A DNA stretch of 64,000 nucleotides from Crossiella sp. S99.2 (GCF_023094165.1 NZ_JALMDK010000002.1:1-64000); one strand, 5' to 3'; positions 1-8,092 are shown, counted from the stretch's first letter. Notes: a model not told the origin generated them from the sequence alone. Made by a program: numbers and translations.

Positions 1-23
1 ACTAATAGGCCGAGGGCTTGCTC
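1..23 (+). rRNA. 23S rRNA, extreme 3' end (partial)
   Basis: The first bases (ACTAATAGGCCGAGGGCTTG) match the conserved 3' terminus of actinobacterial 23S rRNA. The rest of the gene lies left of the window. The exact mature end is an estimate. A 5S gene follows on the same strand, as in a normal 16S-23S-5S operon. Confidence 0.75.
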
Positions 24-48
24 ACAAAGTTGCTACGCGTCCACTGTG

Positions 49-65
49 TGGTTCTGAAAGAACCA
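49..65 (+). other. 23S-5S spacer hairpin
   Basis: TGGTTCT-GAA-AGAACCA forms a perfect 7-bp stem with a 3-nt loop in the spacer between 23S and 5S. It may take part in rRNA precursor processing; that role is inferred. Confidence 0.4.
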
Positions 66-113
66 ACTAGATACACATTTTGAGTGTGTGTTGTTGGTGA
101 TCTTTCATAGTGT

Positions 114-230
114 TTCGGTGGTTATGGCGGAGGGGAAACGCCCGGTCCCATTCCGAACCCGGAAGCTAAGTCCTCCAGCGCCGATGGTACTGCATGCGTG
201 AGCGTGTGGGAGAGTAGGACGCCGCCGAAC
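114..230 (+). rRNA. rrf: 5S rRNA
   Basis: About 117 nt with the 5S hallmarks: GGTTATGGCGGAGGGGAAAC near the 5' end, CCCATTCCGAACCCGGAAG in the middle, and GGGAGAGTAGGACGCCGCC near the 3' end, which pairs with the 5' strand. It follows the 23S tail and is followed by a strong terminator, so it closes an rrn operon. Confidence 0.93.
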
Positions 231-237
231 TAAATTT

Positions 238-282
238 GCGTGTGGCCTCAGAACTTCGGTTCTGGGGCCACACGCTTTTTTT
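238..282 (+). terminator. rrn operon rho-independent terminator
   Basis: GCGTGTGGCCTCAGAAC, a TTCG tetraloop, and GTTCTGGGGCCACACGC form a stem of about 17 bp with one G-T pair, followed by seven T. It lies 8 nt after the 5S gene. Confidence 0.92.
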
Positions 283-291
283 GCGTTCGAA

Positions 292-967
292 TCACTGCCG
301 GCTGATCTCGACCAGGACGTTCGTGAGCTGGTCGGGCTGGGACAGGAACGGGTGGTGGTCGCTGTTCAGTTCGATCACCTTGTTCGCGCGGGTGGCCTGT
401 TCGCGTTGGACCTCCGGTGGGGTGCCGCGGTCCTGGGCGCAGACGAGGTAAGTGGTGGGCTGTGACTGCCAGGCCGCGGTGCGGGGTGGTTGGGCCAGGG
501 CCAGTTGGGATTGGCGAGTCAGGCGGGCGCGGGCGCCTTCGTAGGCTTCGTCGTCGCAATGCTGGGCGAAGCGGGCGCGGAGGTCTTCGGGGCGGAGGCT
601 GAGGGTGCCGTCCGGGTGGAATTCCAGGTGGGGCGCGGGTTCTGGGCCGGCGAAGCCGGCCAGGGACTGGTTCGTGTCGGCCAGGAACGAGGTGAGGTAG
701 ACCAGATGCCGGACGTTGGGGGCGGTGCCCGCATCGGTGATGACCATCCCGCCGTAGGAATGGCCGACCAGGATCACCTCATCGGAAGTGTTGGCCAGTA
801 AGACTTTCAGGGCGTCGGCGTCGGTGTGCAGACCGCCACCGGTGTGGCAAGCTCGGTAGGTCCAGCGTTGCGCTGGACAGGCCGTGTTCGGCCAGCCGGG
901 GGGACATCCGGCTCCACCACCAAACACTGTCGCGGACCAGGGCGCCGTGCGCGAAGACCACCTTCAT
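292..967 (-). pseudogene. alpha/beta hydrolase, interrupted by a frameshift
   Basis: Two overlapping minus-strand frames together make one alpha/beta hydrolase of the short (about 225 aa) esterase-like family. The N-terminal part (start ATG at 967, MKVVFAHGALVRDSVWWWS, oxyanion-type HGA motif, strand ending in ATLDLPS) is in one frame. The rest (GGLHTDADALKVLLANTS, nucleophile elbow GHSYGG, acid in CAQDRG, and the C-terminal LNSDHHPFLSQPD with the catalytic His) continues in another. The switch falls near 849-856. No single frame covers both halves. It is either a genuine inactivating indel or a sequencing error. The gene points toward the rrn terminator and has no operon partner. Confidence 0.75.
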
Positions 968-1035
968 GCTGGCCACGCTGGCACGGGTGGGGGCGGGGGT
1001 GGGGCAGGTTTCGCTGGTGGCGCAAGACTGGGGGC

Positions 1036-1581
1036 ATGAGTGGACGGTTGGCGCGCATCCGGGACCGGGCGGCTCAGGCCGAGGTGACCTACGCGGAGGT
1101 CGGGGTTACCCGGGAGGCGGAGTGCCCGCCCGGGTACCGGCGGGTCAGCCGGACCTTGCGGCTGGGGCAGGGGGAGGCGGAGTTCGCGCGGGCCCGGCTG
1201 GCGTTGCGGGACTGGGCGACCCATCGGGGGTTTGGACGCGGGATCTACCTGGGGGAAGCGGGGCAGGGGGAAGCCCGGCAAGAGGTGGGGGACACCGTGG
1301 TCTCGGTGCTGGGGTTTGGGCCGATTTCGGTCGTGGGGCCTTGCCGGGTGGTGTGGCGGGTGGATGAGGCTCGGCGGTACGGGTTCGGGTACGGGACCTT
1401 GCCGGGGCACCCAGTGACCGGCGAGGAAAGCTTTGTGCTGGTCCAGGGATCGGATGGGGCGGTGGAGTTCACCATCACCGCGGTGTCCCGGCCGGGCGGG
1501 CAGCTCGCGCGGTGGACCGGGCCGATCGGCCGACTGGCCCAGCGGGTGGCCATGGCTGCCTACCTGCACGCGTTGCGCTAG
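1036..1581 (+). CDS. DUF1990 family protein
   Basis: 181 aa. The pattern matches the DUF1990 family (small cytosolic proteins, function unknown): an early VTREAECPPGYRRVSRTLRL segment, then FARARLALRDWATHRGFG, a central VWRVDEARRYGFGYGTLPGH motif, and EESFVLVQGSDGAVEFTIT. The start was placed at ATG 1036 because the conserved fold begins about 15 residues later; the open frame runs further upstream but that part overlaps the divergent hydrolase. No membrane segment or signal peptide. Neighbours give no pathway. Confidence 0.75.
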   Translation: MSGRLARIRDRAAQAEVTYAEVGVTREAECPPGYRRVSRTLRLGQGEAEFARARLALRDWATHRGFGRGIYLGEAGQGEARQEVGDTVVSVLGFGPISVVGPCRVVWRVDEARRYGFGYGTLPGHPVTGEESFVLVQGSDGAVEFTITAVSRPGGQLARWTGPIGRLAQRVAMAAYLHALR

Positions 1582-1593
1582 CCGTTCATACTC

Positions 1594-1622
1594 TTGACAC
1601 CGCCCACGTGGTCTAGTCCAAT
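1594..1622 (+). promoter_or_regulatory. chitinase promoter with DasR-type (dre) operator
   Basis: TTGACA at 1594-1599 is a perfect -35. Seventeen bases later a weak -10 (TCCAAT, 1617-1622) is overlapped by TGGTCTAGTCCA (1609-1620), which closely resembles the core of the dre consensus TGGTCTAGACCA bound by the GlcNAc regulator DasR in streptomycetes. Occupancy of such a site would block RNA polymerase. The downstream gene is a chitinase, which is the expected regulon. Confidence 0.65.
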
Positions 1623-1720
1623 TCCAGGACACCTGGTGGGCCTGTGCAGGTCTTTTCGCCGCCCGGACCCTCGTTGTCCCACCAGCCGACGCTCCACGCC
1701 GGAAATGGTGGGAGGAAACG

Positions 1721-3220
1721 ATGTCACGCAAGATCCTCGTTGCTCGGGTGGCGGCAGTGCTCACGGTGGTGCTCGGCATCGCCCTGGCCGGGTTCGTGCC
1801 GGCGCACGCGGCCGGGGTCACCGCCTCGTTCGTCAAACAACAGTCCTGGGAGAGCGGCTACACCGGCCAGATCACGCTCAAGAACGACACCGGGAGCCAG
1901 GTCGCCGGCTGGAAGGTGGAGTTCGACCTCCCGGCCGGCACCACGGTCGGCGCCTACTGGGACGCCCTGCAGACCAACGCCGGCGGCCACTACGTCTTCA
2001 CCAACCGCGAGTACAACGGCAACCTCGCGCCCGGCGCCAGCGCGACCTTCGGCTTCAACGCGGCCGGGACCGCGGCCCCGGTGAACTGCCGGATCAACGG
2101 CAGTCCCTGTGACGGCGGGTCCACCAACCCGACCAGCACCACGACCACCAGCAAGACCACCACCTCGACCAGCACCGCGACGACGACCACGACCACCCCT
2201 CCGCCGCCTGCCGGGAACAAGCTGCTGGTCGGCTACCTGCACAGCAGCTTCGCCAACGGGTCCGGCTACATCCGGATGGCCGATGTGCCCGCCGAATGGG
2301 ACATCATCCAGCTCGCCTTCGCCGAGCCGACCTCGGTGACCTCCGGCGACCTGCGCTTCAAGCTCTGCCCGGTGGCCGAATGCCCGAACGTGGAGTCCGA
2401 AGCCGAGTTCACCGCCGCGATCAAGGCGAAGCAGGCCCAGGGCAAGAAGGTGCTGATCTCCATCGGTGGGCAGAACGGTCAGGTCCAGCTCACCAGCACG
2501 GCGGCGCGGGACGCCTTCGTCAGCTCGGTCAGCGCGATCATCGACCGGTACGGGCTCAACGGCCTGGATATCGACTTCGAGGGCCACTCGCTCTACCTGG
2601 ACTCCGGGGACACCGACTTCAAGGCGCCCAAGACCTCGGTCGTGGTCAACCTGATCTCCGCGCTGAAGACGCTGAAAGCCAAGTACGGCAGCGGGTTCCA
2701 GCTCACCATGGCGCCGGAGACCTTCTTCGTCCAGCTCGGCTACCAGCACTACGGCGGCAGCGGTGGCGCGGACAACCGGGCCGGGTCCTACCTGCCGGTG
2801 ATCCACGCGATGCGCAATGACCTGACCCTGTTGCACGTTCAGCAGTACAACTCCGGGCCGATCATGGGCCTGGACAACCAGTGGAAGCAGATGCCCAGCG
2901 TCGACTTCCACGTGGCCATGGCGGACATGGTGCTCGGCGGCTTCCCGGTCAAGGGCGATCCGAACAACCACTTCCCCGCCCTGCGCCAGGACCAGATCGC
3001 GCTCGGCCTGCCGGCCAGCCCGAACGCGGGCAACGGGCACACCGCGGTCGCCGCGGTGCACAAGGTGCTGGACTGTCTGATGAAGGGCAGCAACTGCGAG
3101 TCCTACAAACCCAGGGCGAAATACCCCAGCCTGCGCGGCCTGATGACCTGGTCGATCAACTGGGACCGGTTCAACAACGCCGAGTTCAGCAAGAACCACC
3201 GGGCCTACCTCGATCGCTAG
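1721..3220 (+). CDS. secreted chitinase, CBM2-GH18
   Basis: 499 aa. Residues 1-30 are a signal peptide with an AHA cleavage site. Residues about 31-133 are a CBM2 cellulose/chitin-binding module (SWESGYTGQITLKNDTGSQV, two Cys near its end). A Thr/Ser/Pro linker spans about 137-163. The GH18 domain fills the rest, with the NGLDIDFEG signature giving catalytic Glu287 and Asp285/Asp283, a MAPETFF strand, and the closing WSINWDRF strand. It hydrolyses chitin outside the cell, giving (GlcNAc)n for uptake. GGAGG at 1711-1715 precedes ATG 1721. The upstream DasR-type operator supports GlcNAc-responsive control. The gene stands alone and ends in a GC hairpin. Confidence 0.95.
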   Translation: MSRKILVARVAAVLTVVLGIALAGFVPAHAAGVTASFVKQQSWESGYTGQITLKNDTGSQVAGWKVEFDLPAGTTVGAYWDALQTNAGGHYVFTNREYNGNLAPGASATFGFNAAGTAAPVNCRINGSPCDGGSTNPTSTTTTSKTTTSTSTATTTTTTPPPPAGNKLLVGYLHSSFANGSGYIRMADVPAEWDIIQLAFAEPTSVTSGDLRFKLCPVAECPNVESEAEFTAAIKAKQAQGKKVLISIGGQNGQVQLTSTAARDAFVSSVSAIIDRYGLNGLDIDFEGHSLYLDSGDTDFKAPKTSVVVNLISALKTLKAKYGSGFQLTMAPETFFVQLGYQHYGGSGGADNRAGSYLPVIHAMRNDLTLLHVQQYNSGPIMGLDNQWKQMPSVDFHVAMADMVLGGFPVKGDPNNHFPALRQDQIALGLPASPNAGNGHTAVAAVHKVLDCLMKGSNCESYKPRAKYPSLRGLMTWSINWDRFNNAEFSKNHRAYLDR

Positions 3221-3226
3221 CCCGGT

Positions 3227-3260
3227 CCGCGGCGGCGTCGCCCTGGTGGCGCCGCCGCGG
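3227..3260. terminator. bidirectional hairpin between convergent genes
   Basis: CCGCGGCGGCG pairs with CGCCGCCGCGG (11 bp, 12-nt loop) between the chitinase stop and the convergent MmcQ/YjbR gene. There is no T-run, as is common in high-GC actinobacteria. Confidence 0.6.
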
Positions 3261-3599
3261 TCAGCCCGCGTCGAAGGCGGCCAGCAGGCGCTTGGGCGCG
3301 GTCATCCGCCAGGCCTCGGTGAGCAGTTCGCCCAGCTCATCGGCCTGCACGGTGTCGAGCTGGGCCACCACCATGCCCCAGTTCTGGTAGTGCGGCGGCA
3401 CGCTGAAGGTGTCCGGGTCCCCGGCCACCAGCGCCAGCCGCTCGTCCTCGGCGACCTTGATCGCCACTTCGACCCCATCGGGTGACATCGAGGCGAAGAT
3501 CTTGTCCTTCACCCGGAAACAGGTACGTCCCCAGGCCGGGCGCTCGTGCGCCTCGGGCAGCGCCAGGGCCAGGCTGCTCAGCTCCTCCGGTGTGACCAT
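3261..3599 (-). CDS. MmcQ/YjbR family protein
   Basis: 112 aa. Matches the MmcQ/YjbR fold (DUF419), small DNA-binding-like alpha/beta proteins of unproven function: N-terminal LALPEAHERPAWGRTCFRVK, then KIFASMSPDGVEVAIKV, a central FSVPPHYQNWGMVVAQLD motif and a C-terminal LTEAWRMTAPKRLLAAF helix. Length is typical. It starts at ATG 3599. No operon partner. Confidence 0.85.
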   Translation of the reverse strand: MVTPEELSSLALALPEAHERPAWGRTCFRVKDKIFASMSPDGVEVAIKVAEDERLALVAGDPDTFSVPPHYQNWGMVVAQLDTVQADELGELLTEAWRMTAPKRLLAAFDAG

Positions 3600-3741
3600 G
3601 CCGGAAACCTAACCCGCGGCACCGACAGTGTCCGGGGTCACGGGCCTGCACCCCGTCTGGCTGTAGCCGAGGATGGGCCAGGTCTGGTTGGAATGGGTAT
3701 CGCCCCATCACCGTGCGCGCAGTCGACTGGAGTGATGAAGT

Positions 3742-4281
3742 TTGGCGACGTTCGTGCTGGTCAACGGCACCGGATCCACCCAGGACGACTGGGCGGCGCT
3801 GGTCGAGGACCTGGAGGACCGCGGGGACCGCTGTCTCCTCGTCGACATTTCATCCGGGCAAGGCGAGGACCAGGCGGATCGGATCGCCTGGGCCGCTCAA
3901 CGTTCGCCGACCTCGCCGGTACTGGTCGTACACGGCAACGCGGGCGCGCACGTGCCAGGAGCACTGGCCCGATTCCGTTTCGCTCACGTGGTGTGGCTGA
4001 CCGCGGAGGTGCCGGCACCGGAGTCGACCCCCGAGCAAGACTGGCTGACCGCACCCCAGACCTACGTAGGCGACCCCGAAGACCAGGTAGCGAAAAAAGC
4101 CGCACTGACAGTCCCAGAAATGGAAACCGAGGAACTCACCGGCGGGCCGTGCCCACAGGTGTCCCGGCCAGAAGAAGTAGCCAGAATCCTCGCCCGCTGC
4201 GCCCGAAAACAGGCAACCGGGGTTCGGGGGGTTCGGGGGCTTGCCCCCGAGCGGGGTCTGGGGGTCGCACCCCCAGTGTGA
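3742..4281 (+). CDS. degenerate alpha/beta-hydrolase-like protein
   Basis: 179 aa from a TTG start; an in-frame stop at 3736 excludes an earlier one. GGAG at 3729-3732 could serve as ribosome site. The opening ATFVLVNGTGSTQDDWAALV resembles the first strand and oxyanion loop of alpha/beta hydrolases. Where the nucleophile elbow (G-x-S-x-G) should be, the protein has VHGNAGA, so the Ser is apparently Asn, and no clear acid/His pair follows. The last 25 residues (from ATGVRGVRGLAPERG) are encoded by a G-rich intergenic repeat, so the natural C-terminus was probably lost. It could be a decaying gene or a pseudoenzyme. Confidence 0.5.
   Translation: MATFVLVNGTGSTQDDWAALVEDLEDRGDRCLLVDISSGQGEDQADRIAWAAQRSPTSPVLVVHGNAGAHVPGALARFRFAHVVWLTAEVPAPESTPEQDWLTAPQTYVGDPEDQVAKKAALTVPEMETEELTGGPCPQVSRPEEVARILARCARKQATGVRGVRGLAPERGLGVAPPV
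4217..4280. repeat. G/C-rich intergenic repeat element with two hairpins
   Basis: Alternating runs of G and C form two compact hairpins: TCGGGGGC-TT-GCCCCCGA (4233-4250) and CTGGGGGT-CGC-ACCCCCAG (4258-4276), followed by TGTGATGGCGAAGC. Similar GGGGGTC/ACCCCC palindromic elements are scattered between genes in many actinomycete genomes (recalled, not searched). Here it supplies the 3' end of a reading frame. Confidence 0.5.
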
Positions 4282-4290
4282 TGGCGAAGC

Positions 4291-4322
4291 AAAAAGGCGA
4301 GTGCTCCACGAGCACTCGCCTT
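4291..4322 (-). terminator. tRNA-Gly terminator
   Basis: AAGGCGAGTGCT-N5-AGCACTCGCCTT forms a 12-bp stem, and on the minus strand is followed by a run of T. It lies 9 nt past the tRNA 3' end. Confidence 0.85.
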
Positions 4323-4330
4323 CTATTGCG

Positions 4331-4403
4331 AGCGGATGACGAGATTCGAACTCGCGACCCTCACCTTGGCAAGGTGATGCGCTACCAGCTGCGCTACATC
4401 CGC
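4331..4403 (-). tRNA. tRNA-Gly (GCC)
   Basis: On the minus strand the 73-nt sequence folds as a standard tRNA: acceptor GCGGATG/CATCCGC, D arm with AGCTGGTAGCGC, anticodon stem TCACC/GGTGA with loop TTGCCAA giving anticodon GCC, and T loop TTCGAAT in a GCGAG/CTCGT stem. CCA is not encoded. No integrase or duplicated 3' end is seen nearby, so it is not evidently an attachment site. Confidence 0.95.
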
Positions 4404-4725
4404 ACGCTCTCTGGGCCGTGGCCCCGATCGCTGTGGGTAACAGTACATGGCCGGGCAACCGGGTCTCGCCGGGGGGGTCGGTTTGGTGAACAAGCAGGTC
4501 GGGCGTGGTGACTGGCTGCGCTGGGGGCTCACCCGGCTGGACCACAACGATCATGACCCGGCAGAATCCCCCGGGTGACAGCCAGGGGCCGGATGCGACC
4601 GAACGGTAGTTCCGAGCCATTGATTTTCACCCTCGGGGCCCATCGCCGAACCGGTACCGTGGACACACGCTCAGTGAGCGGTCGTGGCGTCCGTGTGACC
4701 GACGCCCGCGGCTGAGGAGGAACGC
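4404..4725. other. intergenic region without a gene
   Basis: About 320 bases with no convincing reading frame. On the minus strand TACTGT (4445-4440), 36 nt before the tRNA 5' end, could be the -10 of the tRNA promoter. On the plus strand AGGAGGAA just before 4726 is the ribosome site of the next gene. Confidence 0.4.
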
Positions 4726-5163
4726 ATGACGCGGTTGGTACGAGGTGCGGACGGTCGGAAGTGGACCGTGCGCACCAACGTCGAGTGGTCCAGCCCGGCG
4801 GGCATGGACGAGTTCGAGCACGACGTGAGCGGTGGCCACGGCGCCGCCGTGCTCATGGCCACGCTGATGGTGCTGCTCACCGCCGTGCTGATCATCTGGA
4901 CACCGGCCGCGGTGATCATCCCGCCCTGGCTGATCCTGGCCCTGGCGCTGGTCTTCCTGTTCTTCCCGCTGCGCTGGGTGATCCGCAGGCCGTGGACGGT
5001 GGTCGCGGAGACCCCCGGTGAGCTGGACGATGCCGGGCCGGAGCGCTGGGTGGGCAACGTGCGCGGTTTCCTGGCCATGCGCCAGGAGGCGATCAAGGTG
5101 GCCAGGGACATCGAGGTGTACTCCTCGCCCGCCTTCGACGGCCCGCTGCAACCGGTGGACTGA
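4726..5163 (+). CDS. conserved two-TM membrane protein
   Basis: 145 aa. An N-terminal soluble part (TRLVRGADGRKWTVRTNVEW) is followed by two adjacent membrane helices at about 42-62 and 65-85, then a cytosolic RRPWTVVAETPGELDDAGPE segment and a charged tail. The basic WVIRRPW stretch after TM2 suggests both ends are cytosolic. Its context gives no function; small proteins of this layout are widely conserved in Pseudonocardiales in my recollection. AGGAGGAA precedes ATG 4726. The Fpg-family gene starts 15 nt after its stop. Confidence 0.75.
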   Translation: MTRLVRGADGRKWTVRTNVEWSSPAGMDEFEHDVSGGHGAAVLMATLMVLLTAVLIIWTPAAVIIPPWLILALALVFLFFPLRWVIRRPWTVVAETPGELDDAGPERWVGNVRGFLAMRQEAIKVARDIEVYSSPAFDGPLQPVD

Positions 5164-5177
5164 CGTAGTCTGGCCGC

Positions 5178-6041
5178 GTGCCCGAACTGCCCGAGGTGGA
5201 GGCGCTGGCCCACCACCTGCGTGAGCATGCCGTCGGCAGCACGGTGACCAGGATCGACCTGGCGTCGATGACCGTGCTGAAGACGGTCGCGCCCCCGCCG
5301 ACCGACCTCTACGGCCGGGCGGTGACCGGCGCGTCCCGCTTCGGCAAGTTCCTCGCGCTGGACTGCGGGGACCTGCACCTGGTCACCCACCTCTCCCGGG
5401 CCGGCTGGCTGCGCTGGTCCGACGAGCTGAGCGCCGTCCCGCCCAAACCCGGCCGCGGTCCGCTCGCGCTGCGCGTGCACCTGGGCCCGCCCGGCTCCTC
5501 CCCCGGCTTCGACCTGACCGAGGCCGGCACCCAGAAGCGGCTCGCCGTCTACATCGTCACCGATCCGGCGCAGGTGCCCGGCATCGCCCGGCTCGGCCCG
5601 GACGCGCTCGCGCTCAGCCGCCCCGAACTGGGTGAGTTGCTGGCCGGGCGCGGGGAGCGGATCAAGACCACGCTGACCGACCAGACCGTGCTCGCCGGGA
5701 TCGGCAACGCCTACTCCGACGAGATCCTGCACCTCGCCCGGCTCTCCCCGTACGCCACCACCGGCCGCCTCGCCGAGGACGCGGTGGACCGGCTGTTCAG
5801 CGCGATGCGGGAGATCCTCACCGACGCGGTGCAACGCTCGGTCGGCCAGGCCGCGGCCCGGCTCAAGGGCGAGAAGCGCGCCGGGCTGCGGGTGCACGCG
5901 CGCACCGGCCTGCCCTGCCCGGTGTGCGGGGACACCGTGCGCGAGGTGTCCTTCGCGAACAAGTCCCTGCAGTACTGCCCGACCTGCCAGACCGGCGGCA
6001 AGCCACTGGCCGACCGGCGGATGTCCCGGCTGCTGAAGTAG
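5178..6041 (+). CDS. Fpg/Nei family DNA glycosylase/AP lyase
   Basis: 287 aa from GTG 5178. The mature N-terminus PELPEVE carries the catalytic Pro2 and Glu3, Lys57 sits in the GASRFGKFLA beta-hairpin, the H2TH segment is LAGIGNAYSDEILHLARLSP, and a zinc finger has Cys247, Cys250, Cys267 and Cys270. It removes oxidised bases and nicks the DNA in base excision repair. Sequence around the finger fits the actinobacterial Nei2/MutM2-like branch better than classical MutM; exact substrate is uncertain. TAGTCT at 5166-5171 lies 6 nt before the start, so the transcript may be leaderless. Confidence 0.9.
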   Translation: MPELPEVEALAHHLREHAVGSTVTRIDLASMTVLKTVAPPPTDLYGRAVTGASRFGKFLALDCGDLHLVTHLSRAGWLRWSDELSAVPPKPGRGPLALRVHLGPPGSSPGFDLTEAGTQKRLAVYIVTDPAQVPGIARLGPDALALSRPELGELLAGRGERIKTTLTDQTVLAGIGNAYSDEILHLARLSPYATTGRLAEDAVDRLFSAMREILTDAVQRSVGQAAARLKGEKRAGLRVHARTGLPCPVCGDTVREVSFANKSLQYCPTCQTGGKPLADRRMSRLLK

Positions 6042-6042
6042 C

Positions 6043-6663
6043 TCAGCCCTCGACGATGAGCACTTCCAGGGTGCGCGGGCCGTGCACGCCCTCCACCCGG
6101 TCCAGTTCGATGTCGCTGGTGGCCGACGGGCCGCTGATGAAGGTCAGCGGGCGCACCGGGTCCAGCCTGGCCAGCGCTTCCGGCACGGTGGCTGCCACCT
6201 GATCGGCCCGGACCACGCACAGGTGGTAGTCCGGCAGCAGGGTCAGCGCCCGCCGGCCCTGGGCCACCCCGGCGTCCAGCACGATGGTGCCGGTCTCCGC
6301 GATGGCCACCGCGCAGCCGGTGAGCACGCCGTCGCAGCCGTCCAGGGTCTCGATGGACAGCGGCGGCCGGTCTGCCAGCCAGGTCAGCTCGTCGTTGAGC
6401 CAGTCCGCGGGCACATCGGCGGGCACCGCGATCCGCCGCGCGCCGCGGGCGTCCAGCAGCGCGTCGATCCACACCGGGAGCCGGTCCGCGTGCACCCGGT
6501 GCACCGCGGCGCGGTAGTCCGCGACCCGCTCGGCCAGCACCTCGATCACATCGCCGACGTCCCTGGTGCGGTCGTAGTCGCGCGGGACCGGCGCGGCCTT
6601 CGGCTGATCGCGCAGGGCCGTGCGGATGCGGGTCAGCATCACCGCGCGGGCGTCACTGGTCAC
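6043..6663 (-). CDS. lutC: lactate utilization protein C (LUD domain)
   Basis: 206 aa from GTG 6663, overlapping the end of lutB by 11 bases. The LutC/YkgG family LUD domain is visible: MLTRIRTAL near the start, the central TGCAVAIAETGTIVLDAG motif, LTLLPDYHLCVVRADQVAATV, and a C-terminal FISGPSATSDIELDRVEGVHGP. It forms the L-lactate-oxidising complex with LutA and LutB. Last gene of the lutABC operon. Confidence 0.93.
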   Translation of the reverse strand: MTSDARAVMLTRIRTALRDQPKAAPVPRDYDRTRDVGDVIEVLAERVADYRAAVHRVHADRLPVWIDALLDARGARRIAVPADVPADWLNDELTWLADRPPLSIETLDGCDGVLTGCAVAIAETGTIVLDAGVAQGRRALTLLPDYHLCVVRADQVAATVPEALARLDPVRPLTFISGPSATSDIELDRVEGVHGPRTLEVLIVEG

Positions 6664-8092
6664 CGCGGTTCCTCCTCCACCAGCTGCGAAACGATTCGGC
6701 AGGCGGCACCGGCACATCGCGGACGTCGGTCCACTTCGAGCCGGGCCAGGGCAGCCGGGTGATCTTGCCGTCCCGGCCGAGGAACCGGGCCAGCGTGCCG
6801 GCCTGCTGTGCCCGCTCGAAGCGCTTGGCGTCGGCCATCACCCAGGCCAGCGCGCGCATGGCGATCGCCTCCGGCGCCAGGCTGCTCTTGTTCTCCACCA
6901 CTCGCGCGCGCAGGTGGGTGAGCACCTCGGGGATGTTGATCGAGACCGGGCAGACCTCGTAGCAGGCCCCGCACAGCGAGGAGGCGAACGGCAGCGAGGC
7001 GGCCTGTTTGTCCTTGGGGTCGTTGACCAGCTGCGGGGTGAGGATGGCGCCGATCGGGCCCGGGTAGACCGAGCCGTAGGCATCGCCGCCGGTGCGTTCG
7101 TAGACCGGGCACACGTTGAGGCAGGCCGAGCAGCGGATGCAGCGCAGCGACTGCCTGCCCACCTTGTCGGCCAGCGTCGCGGTGCGTCCGTTGTCCAGCA
7201 GGATCAGGTGGAAGTTCTGCGGCCCGTCGCCGGGGGTCACGCCGGTCCACACCGAGGTGTAGGGGTTCATCCGCTCGGCGGTGGAGGAGCGCGGCAGCAG
7301 CTGCAGGAAGACCTCCAGGTCCGGCCAGCTCGGCACCACCTTCTCGATGCCCATCACGGTGATCAGGGTTTCCGGCAGGGTCAGGCACATCCGGCCGTTG
7401 CCCTCGGACTCCACCACCACGATCGACCCGGTCTCGGCCACGCCGAAGTTGGCGCCGGAGATGGCCACCTTGGCGGAGAGGAACTTGCGCCGCAGGTGCC
7501 GCCGGGCCGCCTCGGCCAGCGCGCGCGGCTCACTGGTCAGATCCGCGGGCACATCCGGCATGGCGCGCTGGAAGATCTCCTTGATCTCCGCGCGGTTGCG
7601 GTGGATCGCGGGCACCAGGATGTGCGAGGGCCGGTCCTCGCCGAGCTGCACGATGAGTTCGGCCAGGTCGGTCTCGATCGCGGTGACCCCGCCCTCGGCC
7701 AGCGCCTCGTTCAGGCCGATCTCCGCGGTGGCCATCGACTTGACCTTGACCACCTCGGTCTCGCCGGTGGCCCGGATGAGCCGCAGCGCGATCGCGTTGG
7801 CCTCGGCGGCGTCCCTGGCCCAGTGCACGGTGCCGCCGCGGGCGGTGACCGCGGCCTCCAGCCGGACCAGGTAGGTGTCCAGGTTGGCCAGCACCTCGTC
7901 CTTGAGCGCGGCCCCGGCGGCGCGCAGCCGTTCCCAGTCCGGCAGCTCGGCCACCGCGGCCGCGCGCTTGCCGCGGATGGTGCTGGTGGCGTTGCGCAGG
8001 TTGCGGCGCAGCTGGGTGTTGGCCAGGGCGTCCTTGGCGGCCTTGGGGAAGGCCGGGGTGCCCAGCCAGGTCACCGGGTTGCGGACGACCAT
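6653..8092 (-). CDS. lutB: iron-sulfur lactate dehydrogenase subunit LutB
   Basis: 479 aa from ATG 8092. A long N-terminal LUD domain (NTQLRRNLRNATSTIRGKRA, AETGSIVVVESEGNGRMCLTL) is followed by a ferredoxin-type segment with two cysteine clusters, CIRCSACLNVCPVYERTGG and CGACYEVCPVSINIPE, that bind two 4Fe-4S clusters. With LutA and LutC it oxidises L-lactate to pyruvate in the cytosol. Translation is coupled: its start lies inside the end of lutA (22-base overlap). Confidence 0.95.
   Translation of the reverse strand: MVVRNPVTWLGTPAFPKAAKDALANTQLRRNLRNATSTIRGKRAAAVAELPDWERLRAAGAALKDEVLANLDTYLVRLEAAVTARGGTVHWARDAAEANAIALRLIRATGETEVVKVKSMATAEIGLNEALAEGGVTAIETDLAELIVQLGEDRPSHILVPAIHRNRAEIKEIFQRAMPDVPADLTSEPRALAEAARRHLRRKFLSAKVAISGANFGVAETGSIVVVESEGNGRMCLTLPETLITVMGIEKVVPSWPDLEVFLQLLPRSSTAERMNPYTSVWTGVTPGDGPQNFHLILLDNGRTATLADKVGRQSLRCIRCSACLNVCPVYERTGGDAYGSVYPGPIGAILTPQLVNDPKDKQAASLPFASSLCGACYEVCPVSINIPEVLTHLRARVVENKSSLAPEAIAMRALAWVMADAKRFERAQQAGTLARFLGRDGKITRLPWPGSKWTDVRDVPVPPAESFRSWWRRNRGDQ

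Noticed and set aside
2120..2215. ACC/ACG triplet repeats resembling a microsatellite
   Set aside because: They encode the Thr-rich linker between CBM2 and GH18 domains, normal for secreted chitinases.
4331..4403. tRNA-Gly as a phage or island attachment site
   Set aside because: No integrase, no repeated tRNA 3' end and no compositional break nearby.
3850..4620. Minus-strand frame running through the tRNA-Gly gene
   Set aside because: It contains the tRNA sequence and the G/C repeat translated; no protein family. Not a gene.
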